Shown: positions 32,807 through 40,506, counted from the stretch's first letter. The stretch: 40,506 nt of DNA from Crocosphaera sp038442745 (GCF_038442745.1 NZ_JARVCN010000044.1:1-40506); one strand, 5' to 3'. Translations and numbers: made by a program. The notes: a model not told the origin generated them from the sequence alone.

Positions 32807-35800
32807 TCAACAATTGAGTTGTTGTTCAGCTAAATGAGCGTAAATACCTTTCATTGCTATTAACTGTTCATGGGTTCCCTGTTCCACCAAAATGCCCTTA
32901 TCCAGTACAAGAATGCAATCAGCGTTGCGTACTGTCGAAAGACGATGGGCAATAATAAAAGTGGTACGGTTGCGACACAGACGGCTAAGATTTTCTTGAA
33001 ATCTCCGTTCAGACTCCGTATCTAAGGAACTGGTAGCCTCATCTAGAATAAGAATGGGTGGCTTGCCTAATAAAGCACGGGCGATGGCGATGCGCTGTCT
33101 TTGTCCTCCGGATAGATTCATTCCTCTTTCTCCCACCTTGGTGTTATATCCCAGGGGCATACTCTGAATGAAAGCATGAGCTTCTGCTAGTTGAGCAGCC
33201 TTCACCACTTGTTCTAGGGTAAATTCGGGACGGTGTAAGGTAATATTCTCAAAAATTGTCCCAGAAAATAAGAAACACTCTTGAGGAACTACACCCAGTT
33301 GACTGCGTAAAGATTGGGGAGAAATATGGTTAAGATCGTGTTCATCCACACAAATGCTTCCTGAGTCTGGGATATAAAGTCCTTGCAGTAGTTTTACTAA
33401 GGTCGTTTTTCCTGAACCACTGCGTCCGACAATAGCTACTGTGTCCCCCGATGGCACCTCAAAGGAAATATTTTGCAAGGTGTTGCGTTCCTCGTCAGGG
33501 TTATAACAAAAGGTCACATTGTCAAATTTGATATGTCCCTGCAAAGGTGGTAACTGCAACTTGTGCTGACTGGGTGTTTCTTCGAGTTGACTATCAAAAA
33601 TATCATTCAGTCGTTCCACAGAAATTAACACCTCTTGCAGTTCGTCCCAAAGATTGGCCAAAGAGAGAACTGGGGCAATTACTTTGCCAATCATCATATT
33701 AAAAGCGACAAATTGACCAATAGTCAGTTGATCCTGAATCACCAACGTTGCTCCGTACCATAACAAAGCTGTAGTCCCTACAGAGTTAATTAAACCGCTA
33801 GCTGCTTGTAGATTAATACCCAATTTTTGACTACGAAAACGGGCGTTGAGATAATTGGTGAGACGATCTTCCCAACGCCAGCGTAATTCTCGTTCTGTTG
33901 CAGTTGCCTTAACCGTTGCTACCCCTGTAATGGTTTCCACTAAAGCGGAGTTTTGTTCTGCAGAACGATTAAAAACATCCCTAGAGACTTTTCGTAATAA
34001 AGGGGTTGCCGCCAAGGTTAGTAACATGATCGGTGGAATCAAAGCAACAATCAACAAGGTAAGTTGCCAGTTGTAATACAACATCAACGCCAAATAGACA
34101 AAACCCATCAAAAAATCTAACCAAGCTAACACCACTTGATTGAGCAAAAATCGCTGGATTTTCTGATTTTCGTTCACCCGTGTGATAATGTCTCCCACAT
34201 GACGGGATTCAAAAAATTTCAGGGGAAGCAATAATGCATGATTAATGAAACCCCCAATCATAGTTAGATCCAGACGGTTAGACAGATAGCTGAGTAGATA
34301 CTGTCTAACTCCAGATAACAAAACACTCCAAACTCCGAATAGTAGAACCCCTAAAGCAAAAGCATTTAAGGTGCTTACACTTTTGTTCACTACCACTTTA
34401 TCGAGGATAATTTGGGTAAACAGGGGTGTTACTAATCCAAATAGCTGAATCAGTAAAGAAGCGAGAATAACTTGTATTCCCAAGGTTCGATAGGGTAAAA
34501 GTAACCTCAAAAATCTCCCTAAAGACCGTTTTTCCGTGGGAACTTCGTTTAAACCTTCTGTGGGGTTGAGCAATAAACCGTATCCTGTCCACCCGGTAAT
34601 AAATTCTTGACGAGGTATTAAACGCTTACCCTGAGCGGGATCGGCAATAAGTAAACAATCCCCTTTAACCCGATATACAACCACATAATGATCTCCTCGC
34701 CAATGAGCGATCCAAGGATTTTTCTCTTCTATTAAACGGTTTAAACTGGCCCGTACTGGTCGAGCTTGATAACCCAAATTTTCGGCAGCTTTAGCCAAAT
34801 TTTGTAAAGAAGCCCCCGATCGCCCCACTTTTGCTAAATCTCGCAAAAAGTTGAGACTGACTCTTTTTCCCCAATATTGACTAATCATGGCTAAACAGGT
34901 TGCACCGCAGTCTGCTGAGCTTTGTTGTTCAATGAAGGGATAATTTTGCCATAATTGTCTGGGTTTTTTTAGGGGTTTGGGAAATTCCACCGTCGATGAT
35001 TCTGAGTCAGGGAAGACAGGTATGGCCAGTGATTGAGGAGCAAAGGAATTAGGTATGATCGGAATGGAATGACCATTTTGTTTGGCTGGAATCAGTGGGG
35101 TTTGGCTGGGAATATTGGGGGAAGCATTGGGAGAAAAGGGTAAGTTATGAGCGATCGCTCTAGCTTCATTCCAGTCTTGTTTGAGAATTTGATAGACTTC
35201 GAGGTCTGTTTGAGAAATCCAGTTAGTAGGAATTTCCTCTGGATAGCCGAAAGAAGCACCGATTTCTAGAGAAGAATTTTCAATCACTCCTCGACGCAAC
35301 CAAAAGCGACTGGGTTCTTTTGTGATTAACGAACTCAAACCCTTTCCCTTGGGAATTCGTTTTTCTTGGATATAGGGTGACAGTTGTTTTAGTTGTTGAC
35401 TCGATAGTTTTCCCAAGTCCCCAAATAACTTGAAAAAAATCAACGTTTGTCTTTGTTGCGCAATGGTAGACCAGTGACTTTCTAATTCTGGTAACTGTTC
35501 TAAATAGGGTTGTAATTGAGCAAGAGAAATTTTACCCACTTGCACAGGTACGGAACCAACAGCGATCGCACTATAGGGCAAACTTGTTTTCTTTTCTAAC
35601 TCATCTCCCCCAAAAATGTCTCCTTCCTTTAGTAAGTCAATGGAGACATCTCTTTTTTTAGCTACCTGAAAACCGACTAACCTAACTTGACCTCGACAGA
35701 TAATGTACAAATTTTGCCCATTATGTTCAGTCGTCTCAGGAAACGTTGTAATTTCATCTCCGAATTTACACTCTCTGATTTCAAAGGTTTTGGCTAAGTC

Positions 35801-35896
35801 CACTCCTAATTCTTGGGTGGGAATAATAGCTTGAATCGTTTGTAAAATTGCACGCCACGATGCACTGCCATTTAAAGTGTTCTTGTTACTATTCAT
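32807..35896 (-). CDS. C39-peptidase ABC exporter with N-terminal cNMP-binding-like domains
   Basis: A 1029-residue fused exporter. Residues ~30-130 form a cyclic-nucleotide-binding-like fold (LYIICRGQVRLVGF ... LLKEGDIFGGDEL), with a weaker second copy at ~150-240. A Pro-rich linker leads to a C39 cysteine-peptidase domain (~320-450) with the catalytic Gln and Cys (EQQSSADCGATC), His (GDHYVVVY) and Asp (IADPAQGK). The six-helix membrane domain follows (~470-740), then the ATPase with Walker A GRSGSGKTTL, signature LSGGQRQRIAIARAL and Walker B ILILDEATSSLD. It should cleave double-glycine leaders and export the cores, using the HlyD protein of the island. I chose the ATG at 35896 (AGGTGA 10 nt upstream); the frame opens further to a TTG at 35953. 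Confidence 0.92.
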   Translation of the reverse strand: MNSNKNTLNGSASWRAILQTIQAIIPTQELGVDLAKTFEIRECKFGDEITTFPETTEHNGQNLYIICRGQVRLVGFQVAKKRDVSIDLLKEGDIFGGDELEKKTSLPYSAIAVGSVPVQVGKISLAQLQPYLEQLPELESHWSTIAQQRQTLIFFKLFGDLGKLSSQQLKQLSPYIQEKRIPKGKGLSSLITKEPSRFWLRRGVIENSSLEIGASFGYPEEIPTNWISQTDLEVYQILKQDWNEARAIAHNLPFSPNASPNIPSQTPLIPAKQNGHSIPIIPNSFAPQSLAIPVFPDSESSTVEFPKPLKKPRQLWQNYPFIEQQSSADCGATCLAMISQYWGKRVSLNFLRDLAKVGRSGASLQNLAKAAENLGYQARPVRASLNRLIEEKNPWIAHWRGDHYVVVYRVKGDCLLIADPAQGKRLIPRQEFITGWTGYGLLLNPTEGLNEVPTEKRSLGRFLRLLLPYRTLGIQVILASLLIQLFGLVTPLFTQIILDKVVVNKSVSTLNAFALGVLLFGVWSVLLSGVRQYLLSYLSNRLDLTMIGGFINHALLLPLKFFESRHVGDIITRVNENQKIQRFLLNQVVLAWLDFLMGFVYLALMLYYNWQLTLLIVALIPPIMLLTLAATPLLRKVSRDVFNRSAEQNSALVETITGVATVKATATERELRWRWEDRLTNYLNARFRSQKLGINLQAASGLINSVGTTALLWYGATLVIQDQLTIGQFVAFNMMIGKVIAPVLSLANLWDELQEVLISVERLNDIFDSQLEETPSQHKLQLPPLQGHIKFDNVTFCYNPDEERNTLQNISFEVPSGDTVAIVGRSGSGKTTLVKLLQGLYIPDSGSICVDEHDLNHISPQSLRSQLGVVPQECFLFSGTIFENITLHRPEFTLEQVVKAAQLAEAHAFIQSMPLGYNTKVGERGMNLSGGQRQRIAIARALLGKPPILILDEATSSLDTESERRFQENLSRLCRNRTTFIIAHRLSTVRNADCILVLDKGILVEQGTHEQLIAMKGIYAHLAEQQLNC

Positions 35897-36214
35897 TTTC
35901 TGAAAATCACCTAATAATGAAGATAAATGGTGTTTTGGATGTATAGTTGTCAATTGTTAACATCAACTTAACATCGCCAAAAATTCGTCTGTAGTTAGGA
36001 AACTTTTAATTAACACTGTAGCTGGCCCAGTAAATCCACCTAAGTATAAATGTAATGTTCTTATTTAAACCCAAAATTGAACCAGTAGAGGTGTTGCGAT
36101 GTATAACTTCACATATTACCCAAAAATTAATACACAAAACTACAAATTTGAGTTCGGTGTTATAAAAAATTCAGTAGATCACAAAGTTAGTTTGAGGCCA
36201 GCGATCGCCTTACC
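35897..36214. other. Intergenic region with a possible 39-residue ORF
   Basis: This 318-bp gap upstream of the exporter must hold its promoter. On the plus strand, an ATG at 36099 with GAGG about 7 nt upstream opens a 39-codon frame (MYNFTYYPKI ... RPAIALP, stop at 36216-36218) that ends across a HIP1 site and overlaps the end of the next minus-strand gene by four bases. I see no further support for it. No terminator-like hairpin was found. Confidence 0.35.
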
Positions 36215-36505
36215 TTAGATCATATCCACATATTCAAATATGTACCCATGACCAAGTTCTTCTTTAATTTGTTGAAATATACACAGTCCTTTTCTTCTAA
36301 ATGCTTCTCTTTCTTCAGATGTAGAAAATCCCGAAGATTTTGGGTCGCTCATGTTAAGAATCGAGTCATAAATCTCAGTCCATCTGGTGAGCATCAACTT
36401 TAACTCATCAGAGATCTCTAGCTCTTCGGGTTCAATAAACGTTGCATTTTCACAGTCCCAGAAAGGCGAAATTCCATACTCAAGTGCTACCACAATAGTT
36501 TTCAT
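36215..36505 (-). CDS. Small hypothetical protein, unknown function
   Basis: A 96-residue acidic soluble protein beginning MKTIVVALEYGISPFWDCEN. I placed the start at the ATG at 36505, 31 nt after the stop of the MlaD-like gene; a longer frame to 36550 would overlap that gene. The middle has an acidic helix (EPEELEISDELKLMLTRWTEIYDSIL), and the C-terminus has EEREAFRRKGLCIFQQIKEEL. It resembles a type of short cyanobacterial protein that I have seen without assigned function, but I cannot name the family. It lies directly behind the lipid-transport genes, on the same strand. Confidence 0.6.
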   Translation of the reverse strand: MKTIVVALEYGISPFWDCENATFIEPEELEISDELKLMLTRWTEIYDSILNMSDPKSSGFSTSEEREAFRRKGLCIFQQIKEELGHGYIFEYVDMI

Positions 36506-36536
36506 CTGAATACTGCTAAATGGTAACTGATAACTG

Positions 36537-37895
36537 TTATCTCCTTTCACTACTGTTAACTGGGGTTGGAATCACATTTGTTTGTATTTTGGGTGTAGGT
36601 TTTTGAATAGTTAGAGGTTTGTTTGGCAACCTAGTAGGGGTTTTTTGTGCGGGGGAAAAAGATTTTAAATTTTGTTGTGGCAATAAGCTATATTCAACCT
36701 GAGCAGAGAAAGATTCCACCAGTTGTCCGATATAAACCTGTTGTTCTAATTGTTCTGTATGAGCTACTAAATTACCAAGTCCATCGATTAGCTTACGAAT
36801 ATTATTTCTAAAACTGGGATCTCCTGTTAACTCTTCTACATCAGATGTGATTTTTTGGGTATTTTCAAAGGTGACACGAGCAGAATCTAAGGTTTTTTGA
36901 ATTGTTAATAATACTTCTGGATCGTTAAGAGATTGAGATAAATTTTGTAAGTTTTCTGCGGTTTGGGCTGCATTGGTCATCAAAAGTTCGAGATCATTGG
37001 CCAGTTGTCTCATATCAATTTCATCGATCCCTTGGTTAACTCGATCGACGGTTGTATTAAAATTCAATGCCAATAAACGCACCTGATCGCTAGTCTTTTC
37101 AATGCTACTGAGGGTATTGACAATATTACCCCTATTTTCGGAAACCAACCCATCCAGATTACTAATTAAATTGGCTGCGCTGCTAAAAGTTCGATTGATA
37201 TTGGCGCGGTTTTCTCCAACCACTGTATTTACATTGACCATCAATTGTGACGCATCCCTAGCGGTTTGCTCTGCACTACCGATAAGATCGCTCACTCCAC
37301 CAATTTCCCTCTGTGCAGCCTTGGATAACTGGGCGATCTCTTCGGATGCTTTGGCGGTGTTTCTGGCGGCTGCGTTGATATTACCCACAAACTCGGGATC
37401 GCTATAAGCGTTGCTCAAACGGGTCAACGCTTCCACTAACTGCGATCCTGTTTCCCCTCTAACTTTATCGTTGTTACAGAGAATTTGCCCGGAATCAGCA
37501 CAGTCTTGACTGGTGGGATTGATCGCTAAGGCCTCTTCGGACAATTCTTGGGATGGGGTAATATCCACAGAAGCTTCTCCAATTAAACCAGAACGGTTAA
37601 TCTGGACTGTTGAATCTTTGGGAATTTGTAATTCGGTGGAAGAAATTTCTAGGGCCACGGTTACCCCATTACTACTGGGTTGTAGCCCCAAAATTTTCCC
37701 CACAGCTACCCCCCGATAACGGACGGGGGCCCCTATTTGTAGGCCGTTAACATTTTGGAATTCTGCAAAAAATTGATAGGTTTTTTGGCCGAGAATTCCT
37801 CCCCGTAACCAAACCACTAAACCCCCAAAAATAATTAAACCAAAGAGTGCAAATAGCCCGACTGAGCCTTCTTGAAGGGTTCGCATCCGTAACAT
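36537..37895 (-). CDS. MCE-domain protein (MlaD-like lipid transporter subunit)
   Basis: A 452-residue membrane-anchored lipid-binding subunit. One membrane helix at ~12-32 (VGLFALFGLIIFGGLVVWLRGG) is followed by the MCE domain (~38-115), with FAEFQNVNGLQIGAPVRYRGVAVGKI and a GLIGEASVDI strand. A long helical region (~150-390) with many Asn, Leu and Thr follows, and a Pro-rich tail. This layout matches cyanobacterial and plastid MlaD/TGD2-like proteins, which move lipids between membranes. It follows the MlaF-like ATPase by 91 nt on the same strand. The MlaE permease is not in the window. I use the ATG at 37895. Confidence 0.87.
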   Translation of the reverse strand: MLRMRTLQEGSVGLFALFGLIIFGGLVVWLRGGILGQKTYQFFAEFQNVNGLQIGAPVRYRGVAVGKILGLQPSSNGVTVALEISSTELQIPKDSTVQINRSGLIGEASVDITPSQELSEEALAINPTSQDCADSGQILCNNDKVRGETGSQLVEALTRLSNAYSDPEFVGNINAAARNTAKASEEIAQLSKAAQREIGGVSDLIGSAEQTARDASQLMVNVNTVVGENRANINRTFSSAANLISNLDGLVSENRGNIVNTLSSIEKTSDQVRLLALNFNTTVDRVNQGIDEIDMRQLANDLELLMTNAAQTAENLQNLSQSLNDPEVLLTIQKTLDSARVTFENTQKITSDVEELTGDPSFRNNIRKLIDGLGNLVAHTEQLEQQVYIGQLVESFSAQVEYSLLPQQNLKSFSPAQKTPTRLPNKPLTIQKPTPKIQTNVIPTPVNSSERR

Positions 37896-37986
37896 AGTTT
37901 TGCCTCACACTTCTTCTAGATGAAGATTTTCTGTATTCCCCTCTTACCATAACTTAATCAAATTCAGTTGGGAGGGATAATTATGA

Positions 37987-38772
37987 TTAATCAATGACTC
38001 GAATGGGACCTTTAACGCTCGCACTAAAGAACTGTCTGACAATGGGGTTAGCTGTTTCGTCGATTTCGTGGACTTTTCCTTCCCATTGAATTTTGCCCCC
38101 GTACAAAAAGATCACCCGATCGGCCGTGCGTCGAATGGTACTGTCTTGGTGGGATACCATAACGTAAGTATCGCAACCCCCTGGGGCCTTCTGTAAACGT
38201 CTTACAAGGTCTTCTATCACCGTAGATGAGATGGGGTCTAGTCCGGCGGTTGGTTCGTCGTAGAGGACGATTTCGGGGTCATCTAGGGGATCTTCTGGGT
38301 TAGCAATGAGGGCGCGAGCAAAACTAACTCGTTTTCTCATCCCCCCTGAAAGTTGGGAGGGGTAGCGATCGCTCATTCCCTGCAAACCCACCATAGCTAG
38401 TTTATTTTCTACTAATTCCCGAATGCGAGTGTGGGGGAGTTTAGAATGCTCGTAGAGAAAAAACCCTACGTTTTCGTCCACGGTAAGGGAGTCAAATAGG
38501 GCTGCTTGTTGGAAAACTAGGGCGATACGCATGGGTTGATGACCATCTTCGATGATCCCTTTTCTCCGTTTTCCTTTGATGTAAACTTCTCCTGCATCCA
38601 GGGGTAATAATCCGGCGACTAGGCGCAGAATTGTGGATTTTCCTGTCCCTGACGGACCAATGATAACTAAGGCTTCCCCTCGGTAGATGGTTAGGTCAAT
38701 TTCATCTAAGATGGTATAGCCGCCAAAGGCTTTGGAAACTCCTCTAAGTTCGATTAATGCTTCTTTTCCCAT
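37987..38772 (-). CDS. MlaF-like ABC ATPase for lipid transport
   Basis: A 261-residue ATPase of the Mla/Ttg2A/TGD3 type. Walker A is GPSGTGKSTI (~38-47), signature LSGGMRKRVSFARALI (~142-157), Walker B IVLYDEPTAGLDP (~167-179) and the H-loop MVSHQDS (~206). The RKRV-containing signature and the GLDPISS run are hallmarks of this group. The C-terminus extends past the ATPase with a short GPIRVID tail. It should drive the MCE protein encoded next, together with a permease coded elsewhere. It starts at the ATG at 38772 and is divergent from the small secreted protein. Confidence 0.88.
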   Translation of the reverse strand: MGKEALIELRGVSKAFGGYTILDEIDLTIYRGEALVIIGPSGTGKSTILRLVAGLLPLDAGEVYIKGKRRKGIIEDGHQPMRIALVFQQAALFDSLTVDENVGFFLYEHSKLPHTRIRELVENKLAMVGLQGMSDRYPSQLSGGMRKRVSFARALIANPEDPLDDPEIVLYDEPTAGLDPISSTVIEDLVRRLQKAPGGCDTYVMVSHQDSTIRRTADRVIFLYGGKIQWEGKVHEIDETANPIVRQFFSASVKGPIRVID

Positions 38773-38931
38773 AGGTTGACAGTTTCGATAATTTCTAACG
38801 ATCTGCTTTATCTTAAAAGATTCTCAGATAAGGCCATTAACTCTTATTTTTAACTCAGAATTTAATCATTTGCTTTTCAGGTAAGGCTCCCATACTAACA
38901 ATAACGAAACAAAGCAATGGAGTTCTTAATC

Positions 38932-39276
38932 ATGAAAGGCTTAATTATTACTGGTTTATCTTCTCTCTTATTAGGTGGGTTTTTCGCTCCGGTTAATGCC
39001 AATGAAACAGTAGCAGTTATGTCCACTATGGAACAAAATCGAATTGCTTATGTATCCCCTGTTAATTTAGTAAGTCATGGTAGAGGTGGAACATTTCGTG
39101 AACAAGGAATTCCAGGTTATGTACGTTTTAGTTTAGCTGTAAAATCTGGTAAAGTTGACGCTGAATCTTTGGTTGAAGCCGCTATTCAAGCAGGCCTTTT
39201 ATCTGCTGAAATACTCAATGATGCTGCTTATTTATCTAGTGTTAAATTTGAATTATCTCAGTTAGACAATGATTAA
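38932..39276 (+). CDS. Small secreted protein, unknown function
   Basis: A 114-residue exported protein. The N-terminus (MKGLIITGLSSLLLGGFFAPVNA) is a clear signal peptide with an AxA-like cut near residue 23. The mature part is polar, with a glycine/arginine patch (SHGRGGTFREQGIPGY) and a helical end (VDAESLVEAAIQAGLLSAEILNDAAYLSSVKFELSQL). No family is recognised. The ATG at 38932 is preceded by GGAG (38919-38922), and the five-codon longer start at 38917 is less likely because that GGAG would lie inside the coding part. A perfect terminator follows (39333-39370). Confidence 0.68.
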   Translation: MKGLIITGLSSLLLGGFFAPVNANETVAVMSTMEQNRIAYVSPVNLVSHGRGGTFREQGIPGYVRFSLAVKSGKVDAESLVEAAIQAGLLSAEILNDAAYLSSVKFELSQLDND

Positions 39277-39332
39277 TTTTTAAATGTTATTTTGCGGCCA
39301 CTGTAACAGACTAATGTTTTTCTAATGCATAT

Positions 39333-39371
39333 TCCTACTATTTTTAGCGGATTGAAAATAGTAGGATTTTT
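39333..39371 (+). terminator. Intrinsic terminator after the small secreted protein
   Basis: TCCTACTATTTT (39333-39344) and AAAATAGTAGGA (39355-39366) form a perfect 12-bp stem with a 10-nt loop, followed by TTTTT. It isolates the gene from tnpB. Confidence 0.85.
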
Positions 39372-39478
39372 CTATTTATCCCTATTCCTCAATCAAGAAA
39401 AAGAAAGGTAAAAAATTAACAAAATAAGAAAAGAAATATAGGCATTTCAAAGTTTATCGGTTTATCTATTTTTATGGT

Positions 39479-39497
39479 AAACTCATCTAGTGAGTTT
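39479..39497 (+). other. Hairpin before tnpB, possible transposon left end
   Basis: AAACTCA (39479-39485) and TGAGTTT (39491-39497) form a 7-bp stem with a TCTAG loop, 9 nt before the tnpB start. Elements of the IS200/IS605 group have sub-terminal hairpins at their ends, so this may be the left end. It could also act as a transcription terminator. Confidence 0.4.
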
Positions 39498-39506
39498 TTA
39501 AGGTCA

Positions 39507-40506
39507 ATGAAACAAGTCTTAACCTTAGTTATCAAGCTTCAACCTAACCCTGAACACAATCAATTATTAGATGATACTGCTCAGGCGTTCGCAGATGCTT
39601 GTAACTACATTAACAAAACTGTTAAACGTAATTTGACCAATAGAAACTCAATCCAAGCTGTATGTTATCAAGATGTTAAAGAACGTTTTGGTTTGACAGC
39701 TAATCATGTTGTTAGAGCTTGTGCAAGGGTAGGAGCTAATCGTTTAACGGCTAAGCAGAAAGGTAGAAAAGTTAAAGCTTCGACTACGCTCAGCTTTAAC
39801 ACCGAGCGAAGCCGAGGTGTTAAAAAATTTAAACCTACGAGCTTTGACTGTGATACTCGTACTTTTCGGTTTATTGAGACTGGTTATTTAGCTAGTATTA
39901 GTACAACTGGGAAACGAGCTAAAATTCCTATGAGAGTAAGTAATTACCATATAGGAAAACTATCAGGACAAAACCTAACATCAGCACAAGTCTGTCAGCA
40001 CAAAGATGGTGATTGGTATGTGCATATTCAACTAAAATCTGATGCTCCAAAACCTATTAAAGCTGATAACGTTATTGGGGTAGATTTTGGGAGACGAGAC
40101 ATAGCAGTTACCTCCACGAATAAATCATGGTCAGGAAAAGAAATTCAAGAAAAACGAGATAAATTTAATCTTATCAGAGCTTCTTTGCAGAAAAAAGCGG
40201 ATGCGACCCCGCGCCGTCGCACGGCGCAAGGGAACGCGCACCAAGCAGCATCCCAAGGCACAAGATCAACACGGCGTAGATGTCGTCAGATTTTGAAACG
40301 GTTATCGGGACGAGAAAGAAGATATCAGGCATGGATTAATCATAATATTAGTAAAGCTATTATTGACGAGGCTAAACAAACTCAATCCTTTGTATCCATT
40401 GAAGATTTAACAGGTATTCGAGAACGAACTAATCAACAACCAAGAAATAAAACTGAAGCTTCTCAAAAAGTCTGGGGGGACTCGCCGAAAGTTAGGGGAC
40501 AAAGAT
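39507..40506 (+). CDS. tnpB: TnpB-family RNA-guided nuclease (IS200/IS605 group), cut by window end
   Basis: The first 333 codons of a TnpB gene, starting MKQVLTLVIKLQP and still open at the window end. Recognisable blocks are the N-terminal ADACNYINKT, the FKPTSFDCDTRTF strand, the RuvC-I motif IGVDFGRRDIAVT (catalytic D193), the helical GTRSTRRRCRQILKRLSGRE region, and the RuvC-II motif VSIEDLTGIRERTN (catalytic E299). No tnpA is seen upstream, so it may be a solitary tnpB element. Two stretches (residues ~91-106 and 232-248) are foreign palindromic repeats inserted in frame; a third unusual stretch follows RNKTE near the end. Whether the protein is active cannot be judged. A GGTC leader and a short AAGG precede the start. 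Confidence 0.85.
   Translation, partial: MKQVLTLVIKLQPNPEHNQLLDDTAQAFADACNYINKTVKRNLTNRNSIQAVCYQDVKERFGLTANHVVRACARVGANRLTAKQKGRKVKASTTLSFNTERSRGVKKFKPTSFDCDTRTFRFIETGYLASISTTGKRAKIPMRVSNYHIGKLSGQNLTSAQVCQHKDGDWYVHIQLKSDAPKPIKADNVIGVDFGRRDIAVTSTNKSWSGKEIQEKRDKFNLIRASLQKKADATPRRRTAQGNAHQAASQGTRSTRRRCRQILKRLSGRERRYQAWINHNISKAIIDEAKQTQSFVSIEDLTGIRERTNQQPRNKTEASQKVWGDSPKVRGQR
39771..39824 (+). repeat. In-frame palindromic repeat insertion in tnpB (1)
   Basis: A 42-bp stretch (39777-39818) is flanked by direct repeats GTTAAA at 39771-39776 and 39819-39824. It includes imperfect inverted arms (CTTCGACTACGCTCAG at 39778-39793, and GAGCGAAGCCGAGG near 39804-39817). With one repeat it adds exactly 16 codons and keeps the frame open. 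The first arm also occurs at 32570-32585. Confidence 0.75.
40199..40253 (+). repeat. In-frame GC-rich palindromic repeat insertion in tnpB (2)
   Basis: Fifty-one bases at 40200-40250 (37 G or C, about 73%) split the conserved KKA-SQGTRSTRRRC region of TnpB. The ends GGATGC (40199-40204) and GCATCC (40248-40253) are inverted copies, and inside is a perfect hairpin GCGCCGT-CGC-ACGGCGC (40211-40227). The insert is 17 codons, in frame. Confidence 0.7.

Larger units (their letters stand above)
39449..40506 (+). mobile_element. Solitary tnpB insertion element, right part outside the window
   Basis: The tnpB gene and its upstream hairpin indicate an IS605-type element, or its tnpB-only relative. 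Its left boundary is uncertain: the true edge may lie anywhere between the terminator at 39371 and the hairpin at 39479. The right end lies beyond the window. Confidence 0.55.

Noticed and set aside
36099..36218. 39-codon plus-strand ORF with a GAGG upstream
   Set aside because: It is short, ends across a HIP1 site and overlaps the end of the minus-strand gene; kept only as a remark in the gap entry.

Overview
The window is chromosomal DNA from an AT-rich cyanobacterium. It opens with the last 15 codons of psbA (photosystem II D1). The octamer GCGATCGC (HIP1), typical of cyanobacteria, occurs at least ten times. Most genes belong to cyanobacterial families: UPF0182, ABC1 kinase, NatA, HetP, Mla/MCE lipid transport, a PEP-CTERM protein and a C39-peptidase ABC exporter with an N-terminal cyclic-nucleotide-binding region. 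I would guess a low-GC unicellular or colonial lineage, but nothing here fixes the genus.

Layout. 1-3.2 kb: psbA end with terminator, then a large UPF0182 membrane protein. 3.2-7.9 kb (minus strand): a tight three-gene operon (MinD/ParA-like ATPase, small protein, polytopic 4Fe-4S protein with a C-terminal cNMP-binding domain), preceded by a one-helix mini-protein with its own terminator. 8.2-10.6 kb: a membrane/coiled-coil protein and an AAA ATPase. 10.9-14.8 kb: TIGR01777 oxidoreductase, ABC1 kinase and a glycosyltransferase-like protein. 14.9-19.9 kb: NatA-like ATPase, sugar-binding lipoprotein, tRNA-Arg(CCU), alaS. 20.1-23.9 kb: a five-gene signalling operon of the partner-switching type (receiver-PP2C phosphatase, CheB with a degenerate receiver, GHKL ATPase, STAS protein, soluble HAMP protein). 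24.0-25.0 kb: a DUF3102 protein with a degenerate GGDEF domain.

25.9-35.9 kb is the most interesting part: a peptide-export island. It has an HlyD-type adaptor, a HetP-family protein, five small precursor proteins, a PpiC-like peptidyl-prolyl isomerase, a PEP-CTERM protein, and a C39-peptidase ABC exporter on the opposite strand. The precursors share a short leader (M-[KI]-I-x-D-L-E-like start) and a processing site of the form [VI]-x-G-[G/A/S]-F, followed by unrelated cysteine-free cores rich in Ser, Thr and Phe. The likely pathway is that the exporter's C39 domain cuts the leaders, HlyD bridges the periplasm and the isomerase assists folding. No RiPP-modifying enzyme is visible. The closest known analogue by logic is the GG-motif secreted biofilm proteins of Synechococcus elongatus (EbfG with the PteB transporter), but sequence relationship was not tested.

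36.2-38.8 kb: a small unknown protein and an MCE (MlaD-like) / MlaF-like ATPase pair for lipid transport. 38.9-39.3 kb: a small secreted protein. 39.5 kb to the end: a tnpB gene, cut by the window edge, that carries two in-frame palindromic repeat insertions (one flanked by a 6-bp direct repeat) and perhaps a third. A short palindromic repeat, a heptamer tandem repeat and a 35-bp dispersed repeat are shared among the 10.6, 32.5 and 39.8 kb regions.
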